A stretch of DNA of 64,000 bases from R-RK-3 sp031399085 (GTDB lineage Bacteria; Pseudomonadota; Alphaproteobacteria; Rhizobiales; Rhodomicrobiaceae), in contig JANNOQ010000112.1 of assembly GCA_031399085.1 (NCBI GenBank), forward strand, positions 1 through 64,000, given 5' to 3'. Shown piece after piece: positions 1 to 8,720 of this stretch. The notes under the pieces are model-generated. The model did not search any database, was not told where the DNA came from, and was given only the letters and a program-made list of their open reading frames with translations. Within the stretch, counting starts at the first letter, position 1. Each line of letters opens with the position of its first letter. A program made the translations under genes and the position numbers.

Positions 1-155
1 CCCCCAACACTCGACTTCGCCGCGGCGATCCGAAATTGGCGCTCCAGCCCACTTCCGCTAGCGCGCCCTCAACAATTCGTCCCGGCAGCGGCGGCCCGCA
101 TTCGCTCGATGCGAATGTCCCCGCGCCGTTTGCTCCGCCCCGTCATGTGCGGCGG

Positions 156-920
156 TCACTTTTCCAACTCCGCAATCCGCGCCTCGAACCAGGCCAAATC
201 CCTCGGCAAGGTCGCGTTGGTCGGAGCGGCGGCTTTGAGTTTGACGATGATGCCCCGCCCTTCACGGAACGCGCTCAGGGCGCGCTCGCGCTCCTGCTGC
301 TGCGCTAACACCATCGCTACCCGACCGTGACTGATCGCAAGGTCGCGCTGCCAGCCGGCATTGCCGGGGTCCGCCTTGGCCAGCCGGTCGCGGATAGCCA
401 GCGAGGCCCGGTATGCGGTCAGCGCCTCGGGGAGATTGCCCTGGGCGATCAGCACGTCGCCGATCTTATTGTGCGCGACCGAGAGGTCGCGCAGCCAGCC
501 GGCATTGCCGGGGTCCGCCTTGGCCAGCCGGTCGGCGATGCCGAGCGAGGCACGGTAGGCGGCCAGCGCCTCGGGGAGATTGCCCTGCGCGACCAGCACG
601 TCGCCGATCTTCTCCTGCGAGATCGAGAGGTCGCGCTGCCAGCCGGCATTGCCGGGGTCCACCTTGGCCAGACGGTCGGCGATGCCGAGCGAGGCCCGGT
701 AGGTGGTCAGCGCCTCGGGAGATTGCCCTGCGCGACCAGCACGTTGCCGATGTTGCCCTGCAAGACGGAGAGGTCGCGCTGCCAGCCGGCCTTGCCGGGG
801 TCCGCCTTGGCGATTGGTTCCGCCATGGCCGAGGCGGCGTCTTAAGCCTGTCGCGCGCCGCTGAGGTCCCCTTGCGCCACCGCAACATCGCCAAGGCCCA
901 GCGTCGCCCACGCGATCCGT
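156..920 (-). pseudogene. Degenerate TPR-repeat protein (3' part)
   Basis: Tandem repeats of about 43 residues read roughly GNLPEALAAYRASLGIADRLA followed by a D-P-G-N-A-G-W-x-R-D-L block, the pattern of tetratricopeptide (TPR_12-like) repeats in large bacterial TPR proteins. About four repeats survive. Reading breaks twice: an in-frame TAA at 842-844, and a frame change at 717-719, where three G replace the four G present at the same place in the neighbouring repeats. Upstream of the stop, another frame still reads like a TPR helix (GLGDVAVAQGDLSGARQA). The gene therefore cannot make a full-length product as written. TPR domains mediate protein contacts, so no specific function can be given. 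The 5' end is replaced by an unrelated CoA-transferase tail. Confidence 0.75.
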
Positions 921-1125
921 GTCCTCGCCGGCCAGCGGCGCGCGGCGGCGCACTCCGCCGGGCGTCTCGGACATGCGCAGAGGCGTGTGGGCAATCGTCA
1001 ACGGACGGCTCGCACCCGGCACATCGACCTCGGCGAGCATGTTGCGTGCGGCGAAATGCGGATCGTCGAAGATGTCGTCGGCCTGGAACACCGGGCCGAA
1101 TGGGATCGTGCCGCCGAAGACTAGC
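921..1125 (-). pseudogene. C-terminal remnant of a CaiB/BaiF-type CoA-transferase
   Basis: The minus-strand translation reads GPVFQADDIFDDPHFAARNM, then a stretch ending M-S-E-T-P-G and a G-E-D-T-D-R-V tail. This is the usual C-terminal signature of class III (CaiB/BaiF) CoA-transferases: an A-D-I-F-x-D-P-H-F helix, then L-S-x-T-P-G and G-x-x-T-D. Only about 65 residues remain; the rest of the roughly 400-residue enzyme is absent. The fragment runs directly into TPR sequence, so this is a deletion or rearrangement scar. Assignment rests on motif recognition alone. Confidence 0.65.
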
Positions 1126-1281
1126 CGGAAGCTTGGAAGTATGCAACGGATGGCGCAGCGTGCAAATCTTCCAGTCTATACTCGCGGTCTTTCGACCCAG
1201 TTGGAAACGGACACGGTTTGCGTTATGAATGGGCAGACTAGGGGAACGGGTCCGGCGCGGCAGTCGCCGGGAGGGGGAGTT

Positions 1282-2715
1282 ATGTTGGGCGTCATTTCCC
1301 GGATCCGGCGCTTCCGGCGCGATGAGCGCGGCGTCGTGCTGATGATTTTCATGCTCGTCGTCATACCGCTTTTGATGGTCATTGCCGTCGCGATCGACTT
1401 TGGCCAGACGCTGGTGGTGAAACGGCAGCTCACCAGCGCCATCGATGCGGCCGCGCTGACGATTGGCACCCTGCCGGACCTGGTGGACGCCGACGAACTT
1501 AACCAAAAGGCGGAGGCCTATATCAGGGCGCATTACCCGGAAAGCGGGATCGGTACCCTCACGAGCTTTAGTGCCGTCCGCGAGGGCGATAATGGCGAAG
1601 AGGTCGTCGTTTCGGCCAGCGCCACCGTTCCGACGTCCTTCATGGGACTTGCCGGGATCGATATGCTGACCGTCAACGTCAATTCGCGGGTCCTGCGCCG
1701 GGACACAAAGCTTGAAATCGTCATGGTGCTGGACAACAGCGGGTCGATGATCGGCTCGAAACTGGCGGCGATGAAAGCTGCCGCGACCACCCTCGTGGAC
1801 ACTCTGTTCGGCGCAGATGATGTTTCAGACAAAGTGAAAATCGGGCTTGTGCCGTTCGGCGGTGGTGTCAACGTCGCCGTTTCTGCTGATACCTTATGGC
1901 TTGATGACCCCAATCCGGCAGCTTTGAACTATGAAGTTTTCGATTTACTACCACCCGGAGAAAGCACTTTTGACGTACTAGCGGAAATGGATCTAGGTAT
2001 CGCCGAACATTGGGGTGGGTGCGTACGGTCACGCCAGCATGGTTTTGATATTACCGATGCGCCGCCCAGTTTGCTAAACCCCGATTCGTTGTTCTCAGCC
2101 TATTTTAAGCCTTTCAAGGGCAAAGACAAAAATGCTTATAAAAAGCTCAAAAAATCTGACTCAAACAACCAGAATAATGAGAATTGTCCGCAGGCAACCC
2201 TCCAGCCATTGACCAACGTAAAATCGACAATCACGTCTTCCATCGACTCTATGACGGCCAGCACTAACACGAATATACCTGAAGGGCTTGTGTGGGGTTG
2301 GCGTGTGGTTTCGCCGGGCGCACCCTTCACCGACGGCGCGACCTATGACCAGCAGGACGTAATCAAGGCCGTAATTTTGCTGACAGACGGTTCAAACTTT
2401 GTGACAGGCAGCTTTTCCTCCTATGGCCAGGGCGATGCAAGCAACCCGCAGCTCGGGCCCGATGTGAACGGCACGCTTAATGCCAAGCTGACAACTTTGT
2501 GCGGCAATATCAAAGCCGACAAGGATGGCGATACAGCCGACCAAGACATCATCGTCTACACGATCGCGTTCGATATTGGAGGCAGCGTTGTTGATCTGAT
2601 GAGAAACTGCGCGACCGATCCTGGGAGATTCTTCGATTCTCCCTCGAGCTCCGCTCTGGAAAGCGCGTTCGCCGCTATCGCCGCCTCACTGAATCAGCTT
2701 CGTCTGACGCATTAG
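1282..2715 (+). CDS. TadG/TadE-like pilus-assembly protein with von Willebrand A domain
   Basis: A 477-residue protein. A short basic N-terminus (residues 1-17) precedes one membrane helix (about 18-40) followed by DFGQ and an S-A-I-D-A-A-A-L segment, the TadE/TadG-like N-terminal pattern of Flp pilus systems. A von Willebrand A domain starts near residue 143, and its metal-ion-dependent adhesion site reads DNSGS (151-155). The protein is expected to be anchored in the inner membrane with the VWA domain in the periplasm. I chose the ATG at 1282 because gaggggg lies just upstream and the membrane helix follows at once; open frame extends further upstream without similarity. No other tad/cpa genes are in the window, so it is an orphan here. 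The middle of the gene (about 1890-2260) is clearly more AT-rich than its flanks. Confidence 0.8.
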   Translation: MLGVISRIRRFRRDERGVVLMIFMLVVIPLLMVIAVAIDFGQTLVVKRQLTSAIDAAALTIGTLPDLVDADELNQKAEAYIRAHYPESGIGTLTSFSAVREGDNGEEVVVSASATVPTSFMGLAGIDMLTVNVNSRVLRRDTKLEIVMVLDNSGSMIGSKLAAMKAAATTLVDTLFGADDVSDKVKIGLVPFGGGVNVAVSADTLWLDDPNPAALNYEVFDLLPPGESTFDVLAEMDLGIAEHWGGCVRSRQHGFDITDAPPSLLNPDSLFSAYFKPFKGKDKNAYKKLKKSDSNNQNNENCPQATLQPLTNVKSTITSSIDSMTASTNTNIPEGLVWGWRVVSPGAPFTDGATYDQQDVIKAVILLTDGSNFVTGSFSSYGQGDASNPQLGPDVNGTLNAKLTTLCGNIKADKDGDTADQDIIVYTIAFDIGGSVVDLMRNCATDPGRFFDSPSSSALESAFAAIAASLNQLRLTH

Positions 2716-3341
2716 AGCGCGATTGGGCTGATAGATTCTGGCTGAAGGCGGCGATAGGGATTCTCCCCGCCAAGTTTGCTATCGCACCGGACGGCGCAAA
2801 GCCCTGAGCCGGGGTCCCACTCTCATCCCCTCGATTTCATGTCGAATTGCTAGGCGAATGGGCCCCGGCTCAATGGCCGGGGCGACAGTGGAGAGGCGAT
2901 GCAGCAGATTCAATATGTTGAATATTTGCGGGCGACTAACTTCGATTAGGGGGCGAGGCGACGTCTCGAGCTCCTTCGCCATACTTCGGCTCGTGGCTCA
3001 TCGTGACCGAAGCTTCGCATTCGGGCCGAGTCTGGCATCACGGTACTCTCTAAATAGGCTTCACTGCTCCTCAATTCGATCCAAAGCCACCTGAGACGCA
3101 ATCGTCCAAATGACGCCAATGACCCGTAGGCCGAATACGCCGCTACATCTTCGACAGCGTTTTTGGCTCGAGCGCCACTCTCGCCGCGGCCGTTGCCTTT
3201 GAAAAGCGGTTCCTGGAGAAAATGGCGGAGATCCCATTTTGTCGCCGAGAATTTGATCCATTCGCGCCGGGTCCCAGCTCGATTGTCGAAAGTTCAAAAG
3301 CTGTAGCCCAGTTGGGAATTATCAGGCATGTAGCTTGAACA
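2716..3341. other. Intergenic region, no gene recognised
   Basis: 626 bases between the TadG-like gene and the histidine kinase. Short open frames exist on both strands but none has a ribosome site or recognisable protein. A GC-rich segment near 2800-2890 holds inverted GGGCCCCGG/CCGGGGC-type words that could form a hairpin. Confidence 0.5.
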
Positions 3342-4874
3342 ATGTCGATCACCAACCGCTTCTTCGTCCAATCCACAATTGCCTTGCTCTTCGTCGGATT
3401 TCTGGCGCTAACAGGCATTGTCGGGACCACCTTTTGGCTGGCGGAGCGCGCGCAGGTCTACTTCAACCAGGTCATTGAGGCACGTGACACGCGGGTTGCC
3501 GCTGTGGAACTGCGCAATGCTTTGCAAACGGCAGAATCGAGTCAGCGCGGATTTCTCTTTACTGGCAACGAGATTTATCTAGCTTCCTATGACCCCGCGA
3601 AGGCACTCGCGCAAAGACAACTTGATGCTTTGAATCGGATGATTGCGCCTTACAGTGAAGCTAACGTCTCTGTTATGCGGCTGACAACCATCATCACCGA
3701 AAAATTCTCTGAGATGGACCAGACGATTGCCTTGAAGCGCGACCGCAGGGACGCGGAGGCTCTTGCCGTTGTCCGGACCAACCGCGGTAAGGCGCTGACG
3801 GATGAAGCCAATGTCTTTTTCTCCGGCATCATACGTGCGGCGGACGACCGGCTTACGACGGGCGTAGGGGAGCAGCAAGCCAATGCGACTTGGCTGCGTT
3901 TATTCTCGAGCCTCGGCGGAATCCTTATTGTCGCCGTCGTCGGTGGGGCTGCCTACACCGTTCTGCGCTACACGCGCGAACTCGGCGAGGCGCGCGACGA
4001 AGTAAGCATGCTCAACTCCGGCCTCGAGGAGCGCGTGAAAGACCGCACCGCGGATGTCGCAAAAGCCAATCAGGAAATTCAGCGCTTCGCCTACATTGTC
4101 ACGCACGACCTCCGCGCGCCGCTCGTCAACATCACGGGCTTCACCACGGAACTAGAACGCGGGATCAAGAGCGTTCGGGCGTTGATAGAACAATCCGAGG
4201 CCGGAAATGACCCTACCAATCTGGTGATGCAAGAGGCTCGTATTGCAGCGACCGAAGACATGCCTGAAGCCATCGGCTTCATCCGGTCCTCGACCCAAAA
4301 GATGGACAACCTGATCAACGCGATCCTGAAGCTGTCGCGGGAGGGACAACGGACGCTGCGGCCGGAGCGCTTTGATCTCAAGACGGTGATTATGGCAAGC
4401 GCTGCCGCGATCCAGCACCAGCTTTCGCAAGCCGACGGGGAGATCAACCTCGATCTCGATATTCCGCCCATCGTCACTGACAAGCTGGCGGTGGAGCAGA
4501 TCATCAGCAACCTCCTGGATAACGCCATCAAATATCGCTCGAAAGACCGGCCGCTGCGTATCGCTGTACGGGCCCAAATTTCACCAAACGACCGCATCAG
4601 AATAGAGATCGCGGACAATGGTCGTGGCATCGCCGCGAGGGACATTGAGCGTGTCTTCGAATTGTTCAGACGTGCCGGAGTGCAGGACATGCCCGGCGAA
4701 GGCATCGGCCTTGCCTTTGTGCAAACCGTACTCCGAAACCTCAATGGTGAGATCGCGGTAACGTCTGCACTTGACAAGGGCACGACCTTTCGCATCGTGC
4801 TACCCCGCACTCTGGAAGTTTCTTGGAGTTCGCCCACGAGAGAAGAGGCAATGCCTGTCGCCAAAACCTCGTGA
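3342..4874 (+). CDS. CHASE3-domain sensor histidine kinase
   Basis: A 510-residue membrane-bound histidine kinase. Transmembrane helix 1 spans about residues 11-33, a CHASE3-type periplasmic sensor follows (about 37-180, with the typical ETAESSQRGFLFTG-like segment, here QTAESSQRGFLFTG near 62-75), helix 2 spans about 188-207, then a coiled linker. The dimerisation and phosphoacceptor motif is THDLRAP with His255. An ATPase domain follows with N-box NLLDNAIKY, G1 box DNGRGI and G2 box GEGIGLAFV. No response-regulator gene is adjacent, so its partner is unknown. CHASE3 ligands are generally not known. A substrate-binding protein lies 113 bases downstream on the same strand and could share its control, but this is inference. 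Confidence 0.88.
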   Translation: MSITNRFFVQSTIALLFVGFLALTGIVGTTFWLAERAQVYFNQVIEARDTRVAAVELRNALQTAESSQRGFLFTGNEIYLASYDPAKALAQRQLDALNRMIAPYSEANVSVMRLTTIITEKFSEMDQTIALKRDRRDAEALAVVRTNRGKALTDEANVFFSGIIRAADDRLTTGVGEQQANATWLRLFSSLGGILIVAVVGGAAYTVLRYTRELGEARDEVSMLNSGLEERVKDRTADVAKANQEIQRFAYIVTHDLRAPLVNITGFTTELERGIKSVRALIEQSEAGNDPTNLVMQEARIAATEDMPEAIGFIRSSTQKMDNLINAILKLSREGQRTLRPERFDLKTVIMASAAAIQHQLSQADGEINLDLDIPPIVTDKLAVEQIISNLLDNAIKYRSKDRPLRIAVRAQISPNDRIRIEIADNGRGIAARDIERVFELFRRAGVQDMPGEGIGLAFVQTVLRNLNGEIAVTSALDKGTTFRIVLPRTLEVSWSSPTREEAMPVAKTS

Positions 4875-4902
4875 CAAGCCGCCGCCGGCTCTCGCCGTGA
4901 TC

Positions 4903-5412
4903 AGTCGGGAATGTAAGAAGGGCGCGCGGCTATCAGTGCCGTGACAGGCAATCAAACACTGACGGCAAGCTTGGGGGATGGAAGGGCATGCTATCGGATA
5001 AGAAGGGGCCACTGAAACGCGGTAGGATCGGGTCGATCCGGTTGCTGCCGTTGGTGATATGCCTGCTAGCAGCCAGTACCGTCTCAGCGATGGCGCGGGA
5101 GGGTCCCCAGGGCATCACCGCGCCGACAGTTTTTCCGGCGTTCGATCCCAACGCGCCTGCGTGCAGAAAACCTTCTGGCCTGAAGAAAGTGCTCGCATTC
5201 GCAAGGGACAATCAGCGCGAGTTCATGCAGGGCGTCGATCGCGGGCTTGCCATGGCCGCCAAGGACCGCGGGCTGGACTATCGGATGGTAACGGCAGACA
5301 ACGAAGCAGCCAAACAGGTCGAGCAGTTACGGCTGTTCCTCACCGCGAAAATCGGTGGGATGGTTGTTGCGCCCGTCGATGCCCCTTCCCTGGGCCGTAG
5401 CCTCCAGGAACT
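4903..5412 (+). repeat. Direct repeat copy 1 (leader and 5' part of binding-protein gene)
   Basis: This segment, starting near gtcgggaatgtaaga and ending near the codons for GRSLQEL, is repeated in the same orientation at about 12308-12816. The two copies differ by scattered substitutions and small indels, mainly in the leader and signal-peptide region. Confidence 0.9.
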
Positions 5413-6157
5413 CATATGGGCGGGCGCCTATGTCGGCACCGTCGTGCCTCCGCCGGCGACCTCCTTACTAAACGCTCCGCAATATTTGACGGGCAAGGCT
5501 CTCGGCGATGCGGCGGCGGCGTACATCAGGCGCCGGCTGGGAGGCTCGGCAAAGGTCGTATTGCTCACACACGATAGCCTCCAGTTTCTCGCGCCGCGCT
5601 TCGTCGCCATTCGCGACTCACTGAAAGATATCCCCGGCGTCAATGTGGTTGCCGACATCTCACCAATTACTGTGAACAAGGAGGGCGGCCTTGCGACCAT
5701 GTCCACCATCCTCCTGGCGCATCCTAACGTCGATGTCGTGCTCGGTGCGGATACCGTAGTGCTCGGCGCGCTCGCGGCGCTGAGGGCGGCAGGGAAGGCC
5801 CGCCCTGATCAGTTCCTGGGCGGCATCGACGGAGAGCCGGAAGCCGTCGCCGAAATTAAAAAAACCAACAGTCCCTACAAGATAAGCATCAGCCTCGCCT
5901 CTCCCGTCTTCGGTTATGCCATGGGGCAGCACGCAGCCGATTGGCTCGAAGGCAAGAGCATACCGCAGGCCATGGACATCCTTCCCAGTGCCCTGACCGT
6001 CACGAACATCGCGCAGTACGAGGCCGACCTGGTCGACCCCGCGGCGGTTTATGCCGATCCCGCACGCCGGGCCTCATACCTCAAGATGTACGGGAACATT
6101 TGCTACGATAGCCGCGACCGATATGTCAACTTTCCGTGGTCATCCGAGGTAAAATAG
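4988..6157 (+). CDS. Periplasmic sugar-type ABC substrate-binding protein (orphan)
   Basis: A 389-residue exported protein with a signal peptide (basic residues 1-15, hydrophobic core about 18-33, cleavage after an A-M-A-like site). The mature part follows the periplasmic-binding-protein 4 (RbsB-like) fold: early strand KKVLAFARDN, then MVVAPVDAPS, an effector-lobe segment VVLLTHDS and a late FLGGIDGEPEAV. In RbsB-type importers such proteins capture sugars or similar small polar molecules. No permease or ATPase is adjacent, so it may serve a distant transporter or a signalling system such as the upstream kinase. The gene and about 85 bases of leader are duplicated in truncated form near 12.3 kb. 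Start: the ATG at 4988 is preceded by ggatggaaggg. Confidence 0.8.
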   Translation: MLSDKKGPLKRGRIGSIRLLPLVICLLAASTVSAMAREGPQGITAPTVFPAFDPNAPACRKPSGLKKVLAFARDNQREFMQGVDRGLAMAAKDRGLDYRMVTADNEAAKQVEQLRLFLTAKIGGMVVAPVDAPSLGRSLQELIWAGAYVGTVVPPPATSLLNAPQYLTGKALGDAAAAYIRRRLGGSAKVVLLTHDSLQFLAPRFVAIRDSLKDIPGVNVVADISPITVNKEGGLATMSTILLAHPNVDVVLGADTVVLGALAALRAAGKARPDQFLGGIDGEPEAVAEIKKTNSPYKISISLASPVFGYAMGQHAADWLEGKSIPQAMDILPSALTVTNIAQYEADLVDPAAVYADPARRASYLKMYGNICYDSRDRYVNFPWSSEVK

Positions 6158-6471
6158 AAATTTTGTTGGAGCAAGACCCCACAGTTAATGCCGCTCGCCT
6201 TCCGACATCATCAGTTCCTGGATAATATCGCCCATCCGCTCGAGGACGACCTGCCCTAATTTAGCCTATCCATGCAGATGGAGATTCTCTTGTATGGTCG
6301 GGTCACGTCGCGCCGGACTCCGTTTCCCCTTCGCTGGAGAATTCTCCATAAGCGTTTGGGCTGATAGGTTCGGTGTTTTGACTTTTTGGGCAAGCCTTCA
6401 GGGCGAAATTGAGGATCGGCCTCCGGCAGCAAGCTATGGGCCGCCACATGGGCGGCCCAACGTGGATACGC
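6158..6471. other. Intergenic region, no gene recognised
   Basis: 314 bases between the convergent binding-protein and stress-protein genes. A short minus-strand reading ending near 6188 (ERMGDIIQELMMSEGERH) resembles the tail of some protein, but a stop lies just upstream and I cannot identify it. Confidence 0.4.
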
Positions 6472-7059
6472 TTAGCGGACGTGGCGGTTGCGCTCCGACT
6501 CGGCTTCGGCTTGGCTAAAGGCCGGAGCATCGGCGTCGTAGCGGGTCCAGCCGTCGTCACGGTAGGTCTGGCCGCGCGTGCCCACATCGACCGGATCGAA
6601 GTCCTGCATGATGGCCTCGGCCTTAGCGGCGCGGGTTTCGTCGGCGCGGATGGACACGAGGGTGCCGCCACGCCGCACGTTCTCGGCGTAGACTTCGGCC
6701 TCGTCCGGCGAAACGCCATAATCGATAAGCGCGCCAAGCAGGCCGCCTGTCACAGTTGCGGCGGCAGCCGTCGCCAGCGTGGTGGCGAGAACGCCGGCCG
6801 CAACAAGCGGTCCGAGGCCCGGAATCGCGATGATGCCAAGCGAGGCTAGAAGGCCGACGCCTGTACCGGCGGCAAGCCCGATGCCCGCGCCAGTCGCCGC
6901 GCCGTCCTGGACGCTATCGCCGTCGTTTGTACCGATTTCGGTGTCGTGCTGCCTAACGATACTGATCTCGCTGGAGGTGAAACCGTCAGTTTCCAATGCG
7001 GAAACGACCTCACGTGCAACGGACGGATCGTCGTAAACATGCGTGATGGTGCGTGTCAT
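6472..7059 (-). CDS. General-stress YflT/GsiB-type protein with glycine-rich hydrophobic centre
   Basis: A 195-residue protein. Residues about 1-45 (MTRTITHVYDDPSVAREVVS, then a G-F-T-S-S-E-I-S-I-V segment) match the YflT (general stress protein 17M) N-terminal domain. The centre, about 55-110, is a Gly/Ala-rich hydrophobic stretch of the kind that often forms a paired helix in these proteins. Next comes LIDYGVSPDEAEVYAENVRR, the recurring end of the family, with G-G-T-L-V-S-I. The family is tied to general stress responses, but its biochemical role is unknown. It follows the small secreted protein on the same strand with a 12-base gap, so the two are probably one transcript, and ku-ligD starts divergently nearby. 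Confidence 0.78.
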   Translation of the reverse strand: MTRTITHVYDDPSVAREVVSALETDGFTSSEISIVRQHDTEIGTNDGDSVQDGAATGAGIGLAAGTGVGLLASLGIIAIPGLGPLVAAGVLATTLATAAAATVTGGLLGALIDYGVSPDEAEVYAENVRRGGTLVSIRADETRAAKAEAIMQDFDPVDVGTRGQTYRDDGWTRYDADAPAFSQAEAESERNRHVR

Positions 7060-7071
7060 ATGTGCATCCCT

Positions 7072-7392
7072 TTATTGCTGAACGACGTTGCCGCGATAGT
7101 CGAGAGCAACCGCCACTGCCTGTCCCGCTTTCGTGGCTTGGCCGCGCCAGATGCCGCTATCGTCCTTCTTAAGGTTCTTGACTTCTTGGAAACCGGCCTT
7201 CGCGATGCGCTCGCGTGCCTGATCCTCAGTGAAGCTGTTGGCGCCCGTCAGCGGCGGAGTGTCGGCTTGGGTTGTCGACGTGGCGGGGGCTTTTGCAGCA
7301 GGTTCGACCGCCGGGGCTGCGGTCTGGGCGAATGCCAAACCTACCGAGCATATAAGAGCCAGTGCTGCCAATCCCACTGAAGTATTGCGCAT
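7072..7392 (-). CDS. Small secreted PepSY-like protein
   Basis: A 106-residue protein with a clear signal peptide (MRNTSVGLAALALICSVGLA, cleavage near AFAQ), a Pro/Ala/Thr-rich spacer (about 24-50), and a C-terminal module with S-F-T-E-D-Q-A-R-E-R-I-A-K-A-G-F, W-R-G-Q-A and ALDYRGNV. That layout resembles small PepSY-like periplasmic proteins found widely in alphaproteobacteria. The start at 7392 is fixed by an excellent ribosome site (AGGAGG, 5-6 bases away) and by the signal peptide; the open frame continues about 80 codons further upstream without coding character. It heads the pair with the YflT-like stress gene. Function unknown; the fold assignment is moderate. Confidence 0.72.
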   Translation of the reverse strand: MRNTSVGLAALALICSVGLAFAQTAAPAVEPAAKAPATSTTQADTPPLTGANSFTEDQARERIAKAGFQEVKNLKKDDSGIWRGQATKAGQAVAVALDYRGNVVQQ

Positions 7393-7859
7393 TTTAATCC
7401 TCCTTTGGTTTTGCTTGCCGCATTCCGAACGGCTAACAGCCCAAAGCTCGAAGGAGGTCTTTTGTTCCGCCGAGCGGGAAATGATGCTTAGGCTGATCAT
7501 TCGTAGCGAGGGCGCGGGAGCCTCTACTGAGCGGGGCGCAGCATTAACGGGTTCCCCGCAGCCATTAAAGCAGGGGAATTGTCGACCGCCGCTTGGCAAA
7601 GGCTGCGGGCAGCCATAGGTCGTAGTTCGCGCCATGCTTTCGCGGACATACCCGGTAAACTTAATGAGCTACAATCATGATATTGTGGCTCGGCGAAGGT
7701 TAACAAAAGATCGTAAATGTCTGCTCGCACCTCATCGCGGCAAGCGCGGCCTTCGCTAACGGCTGGGTTGAAGGATCGCTCTCACAGAGAGCCATTGCCG
7801 CAAGGAACAACTTATTCAACGTCGTGTTAAATCTACCGGTACCGATGGAGTTTTGCGTC
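7393..7859. other. Divergent intergenic region before ku
   Basis: 467 bases between the divergently transcribed secreted-protein gene and ku. It contains the ku promoter (7804-7828). For the minus-strand pair a weak candidate is GGAAC-N17-CTTT (7468 back to 7443), which departs from the stress consensus in the -10 element. No further gene is seen. Confidence 0.5.
7804..7828 (+). promoter_or_regulatory. Candidate EcfG-type general-stress promoter of ku
   Basis: GGAAC at 7804-7808, a 16-base spacer and TGTT at 7825-7828. The alphaproteobacterial EcfG consensus is GGAAC-N16/17-CGTT, so one base of the -10 element differs. Transcription would start near 7835, ahead of the chosen ku ATG at 7860. 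Confidence 0.6.
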
Positions 7860-8720
7860 ATGACGCCCCGAGCGAATTGGAAAGGTTTTATCAAAGTTTC
7901 CGAACTCAGCATTCCAGTGGCGCTGTATTCGGCTGCCACCACCTCGGAGCGCGTTTCCTTCCACACCATAAATCGCAACACAGGCAACCGCGTGCGCCGG
8001 CAGTTCGTCGACGAGGAAACCGAACAGCCGGTCGAGAAGGAGAACCAGGTCAAGGGTTACGAGATCAGCCAGGGCGAATATGTCATCTTGGAGCCCCAGG
8101 AGATCGCAGAGGCAATTCCGGAAAGCGACAAGACGATCCGCGTCGAGGCGTTCCTGCCCTGTACAGAGATCGACACGGCCTATTTCGACAAGCCCTATTA
8201 TCTGGCTCCATCCGGCAGCATCGGCAATGAAGGCTTTGCCCTGCTAGGCGAGGGCATGCGGCGGCAGAAGGTGGCTGCACTCGGGCGCGCTGTGCTGTTC
8301 CGTCGCGTGCGCACGCTACTGTTGCGCGCTGACGGCCCGCGGATCGTAGCGCATACGCTACATTTCGACTATGAGGTTCGGGCTGCGGTGGAGATCTTTA
8401 GCGACATCCCCGAGTTGAAAATCGAAGGCGAGATGCTCGATCTCGCCAAGCACATTATTAAGACCAAATCTGGCAAGTTCGATCCGCGAAAGTTCGACGA
8501 CCGCTATGAGGATGCGTTGGCCGAATTGGTTAAGGCCAAGATCGCCGGCCGCGAAATCAAGGCGCTGCCGCGCCCGAAGGAGACCAAGGTCGTCGACCTG
8601 ATCGAGGCCCTTCGCCAGAGCGCCGGTGTTGACGCCAAATCTGCGCGGAAGGCCAAGGCCAAAGCGAAGCCTGCTAGCAATAAGAAGGCCGAGGCCGCGC
8701 TGCACCGCAAAGCAAGCTAA
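7860..8720 (+). CDS. ku: Ku protein, non-homologous end joining (paralogue 1)
   Basis: A 286-residue bacterial Ku. Family hallmarks are PRANWKGFIKVSELSIPVAL at the start, SFHTINRNTGNRVRRQFVDE-like text around 30-50 (here V-S-F-H-T-I-N-R-N-T-G-N-R-V-R-R-Q), VKGYEISQGEYVILEPQEI and FDKPYYLAP. The beta-barrel ring core ends near 240, followed by a Lys/Ala-rich tail (SARKAKAKAKPASNKKAEAA) typical of Ku C-termini that bind DNA. Ku homodimers thread onto broken ends and recruit LigD. Start at 7860: GGAG sits 9 bases upstream and homology begins at the second residue; an earlier GTG at 7824 overlaps the promoter. The stop overlaps the ligD start by one base (TAATG), so the two are translationally coupled. 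Confidence 0.95.
   Translation: MTPRANWKGFIKVSELSIPVALYSAATTSERVSFHTINRNTGNRVRRQFVDEETEQPVEKENQVKGYEISQGEYVILEPQEIAEAIPESDKTIRVEAFLPCTEIDTAYFDKPYYLAPSGSIGNEGFALLGEGMRRQKVAALGRAVLFRRVRTLLLRADGPRIVAHTLHFDYEVRAAVEIFSDIPELKIEGEMLDLAKHIIKTKSGKFDPRKFDDRYEDALAELVKAKIAGREIKALPRPKETKVVDLIEALRQSAGVDAKSARKAKAKAKPASNKKAEAALHRKAS

Noticed and set aside
328..800. Regularly spaced repeats in the first kilobase that could suggest a CRISPR-like or other DNA repeat array.
   Set aside because: The repeat unit is about 129 bases, a multiple of three, and codes for TPR helices; it is a protein repeat.
2779..3297. Short open frames of 67-95 codons on both strands between the TadG-like gene and the kinase.
   Set aside because: No ribosome sites, overlapping each other in several frames, no protein-like pattern.
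7443..7468. Possible stress promoter (GGAAC-N17-CTTT) for the secreted-protein/YflT pair on the minus strand.
   Set aside because: The -10 element differs at a position that is strongly kept in EcfG promoters, so I only mention it in the intergenic note.
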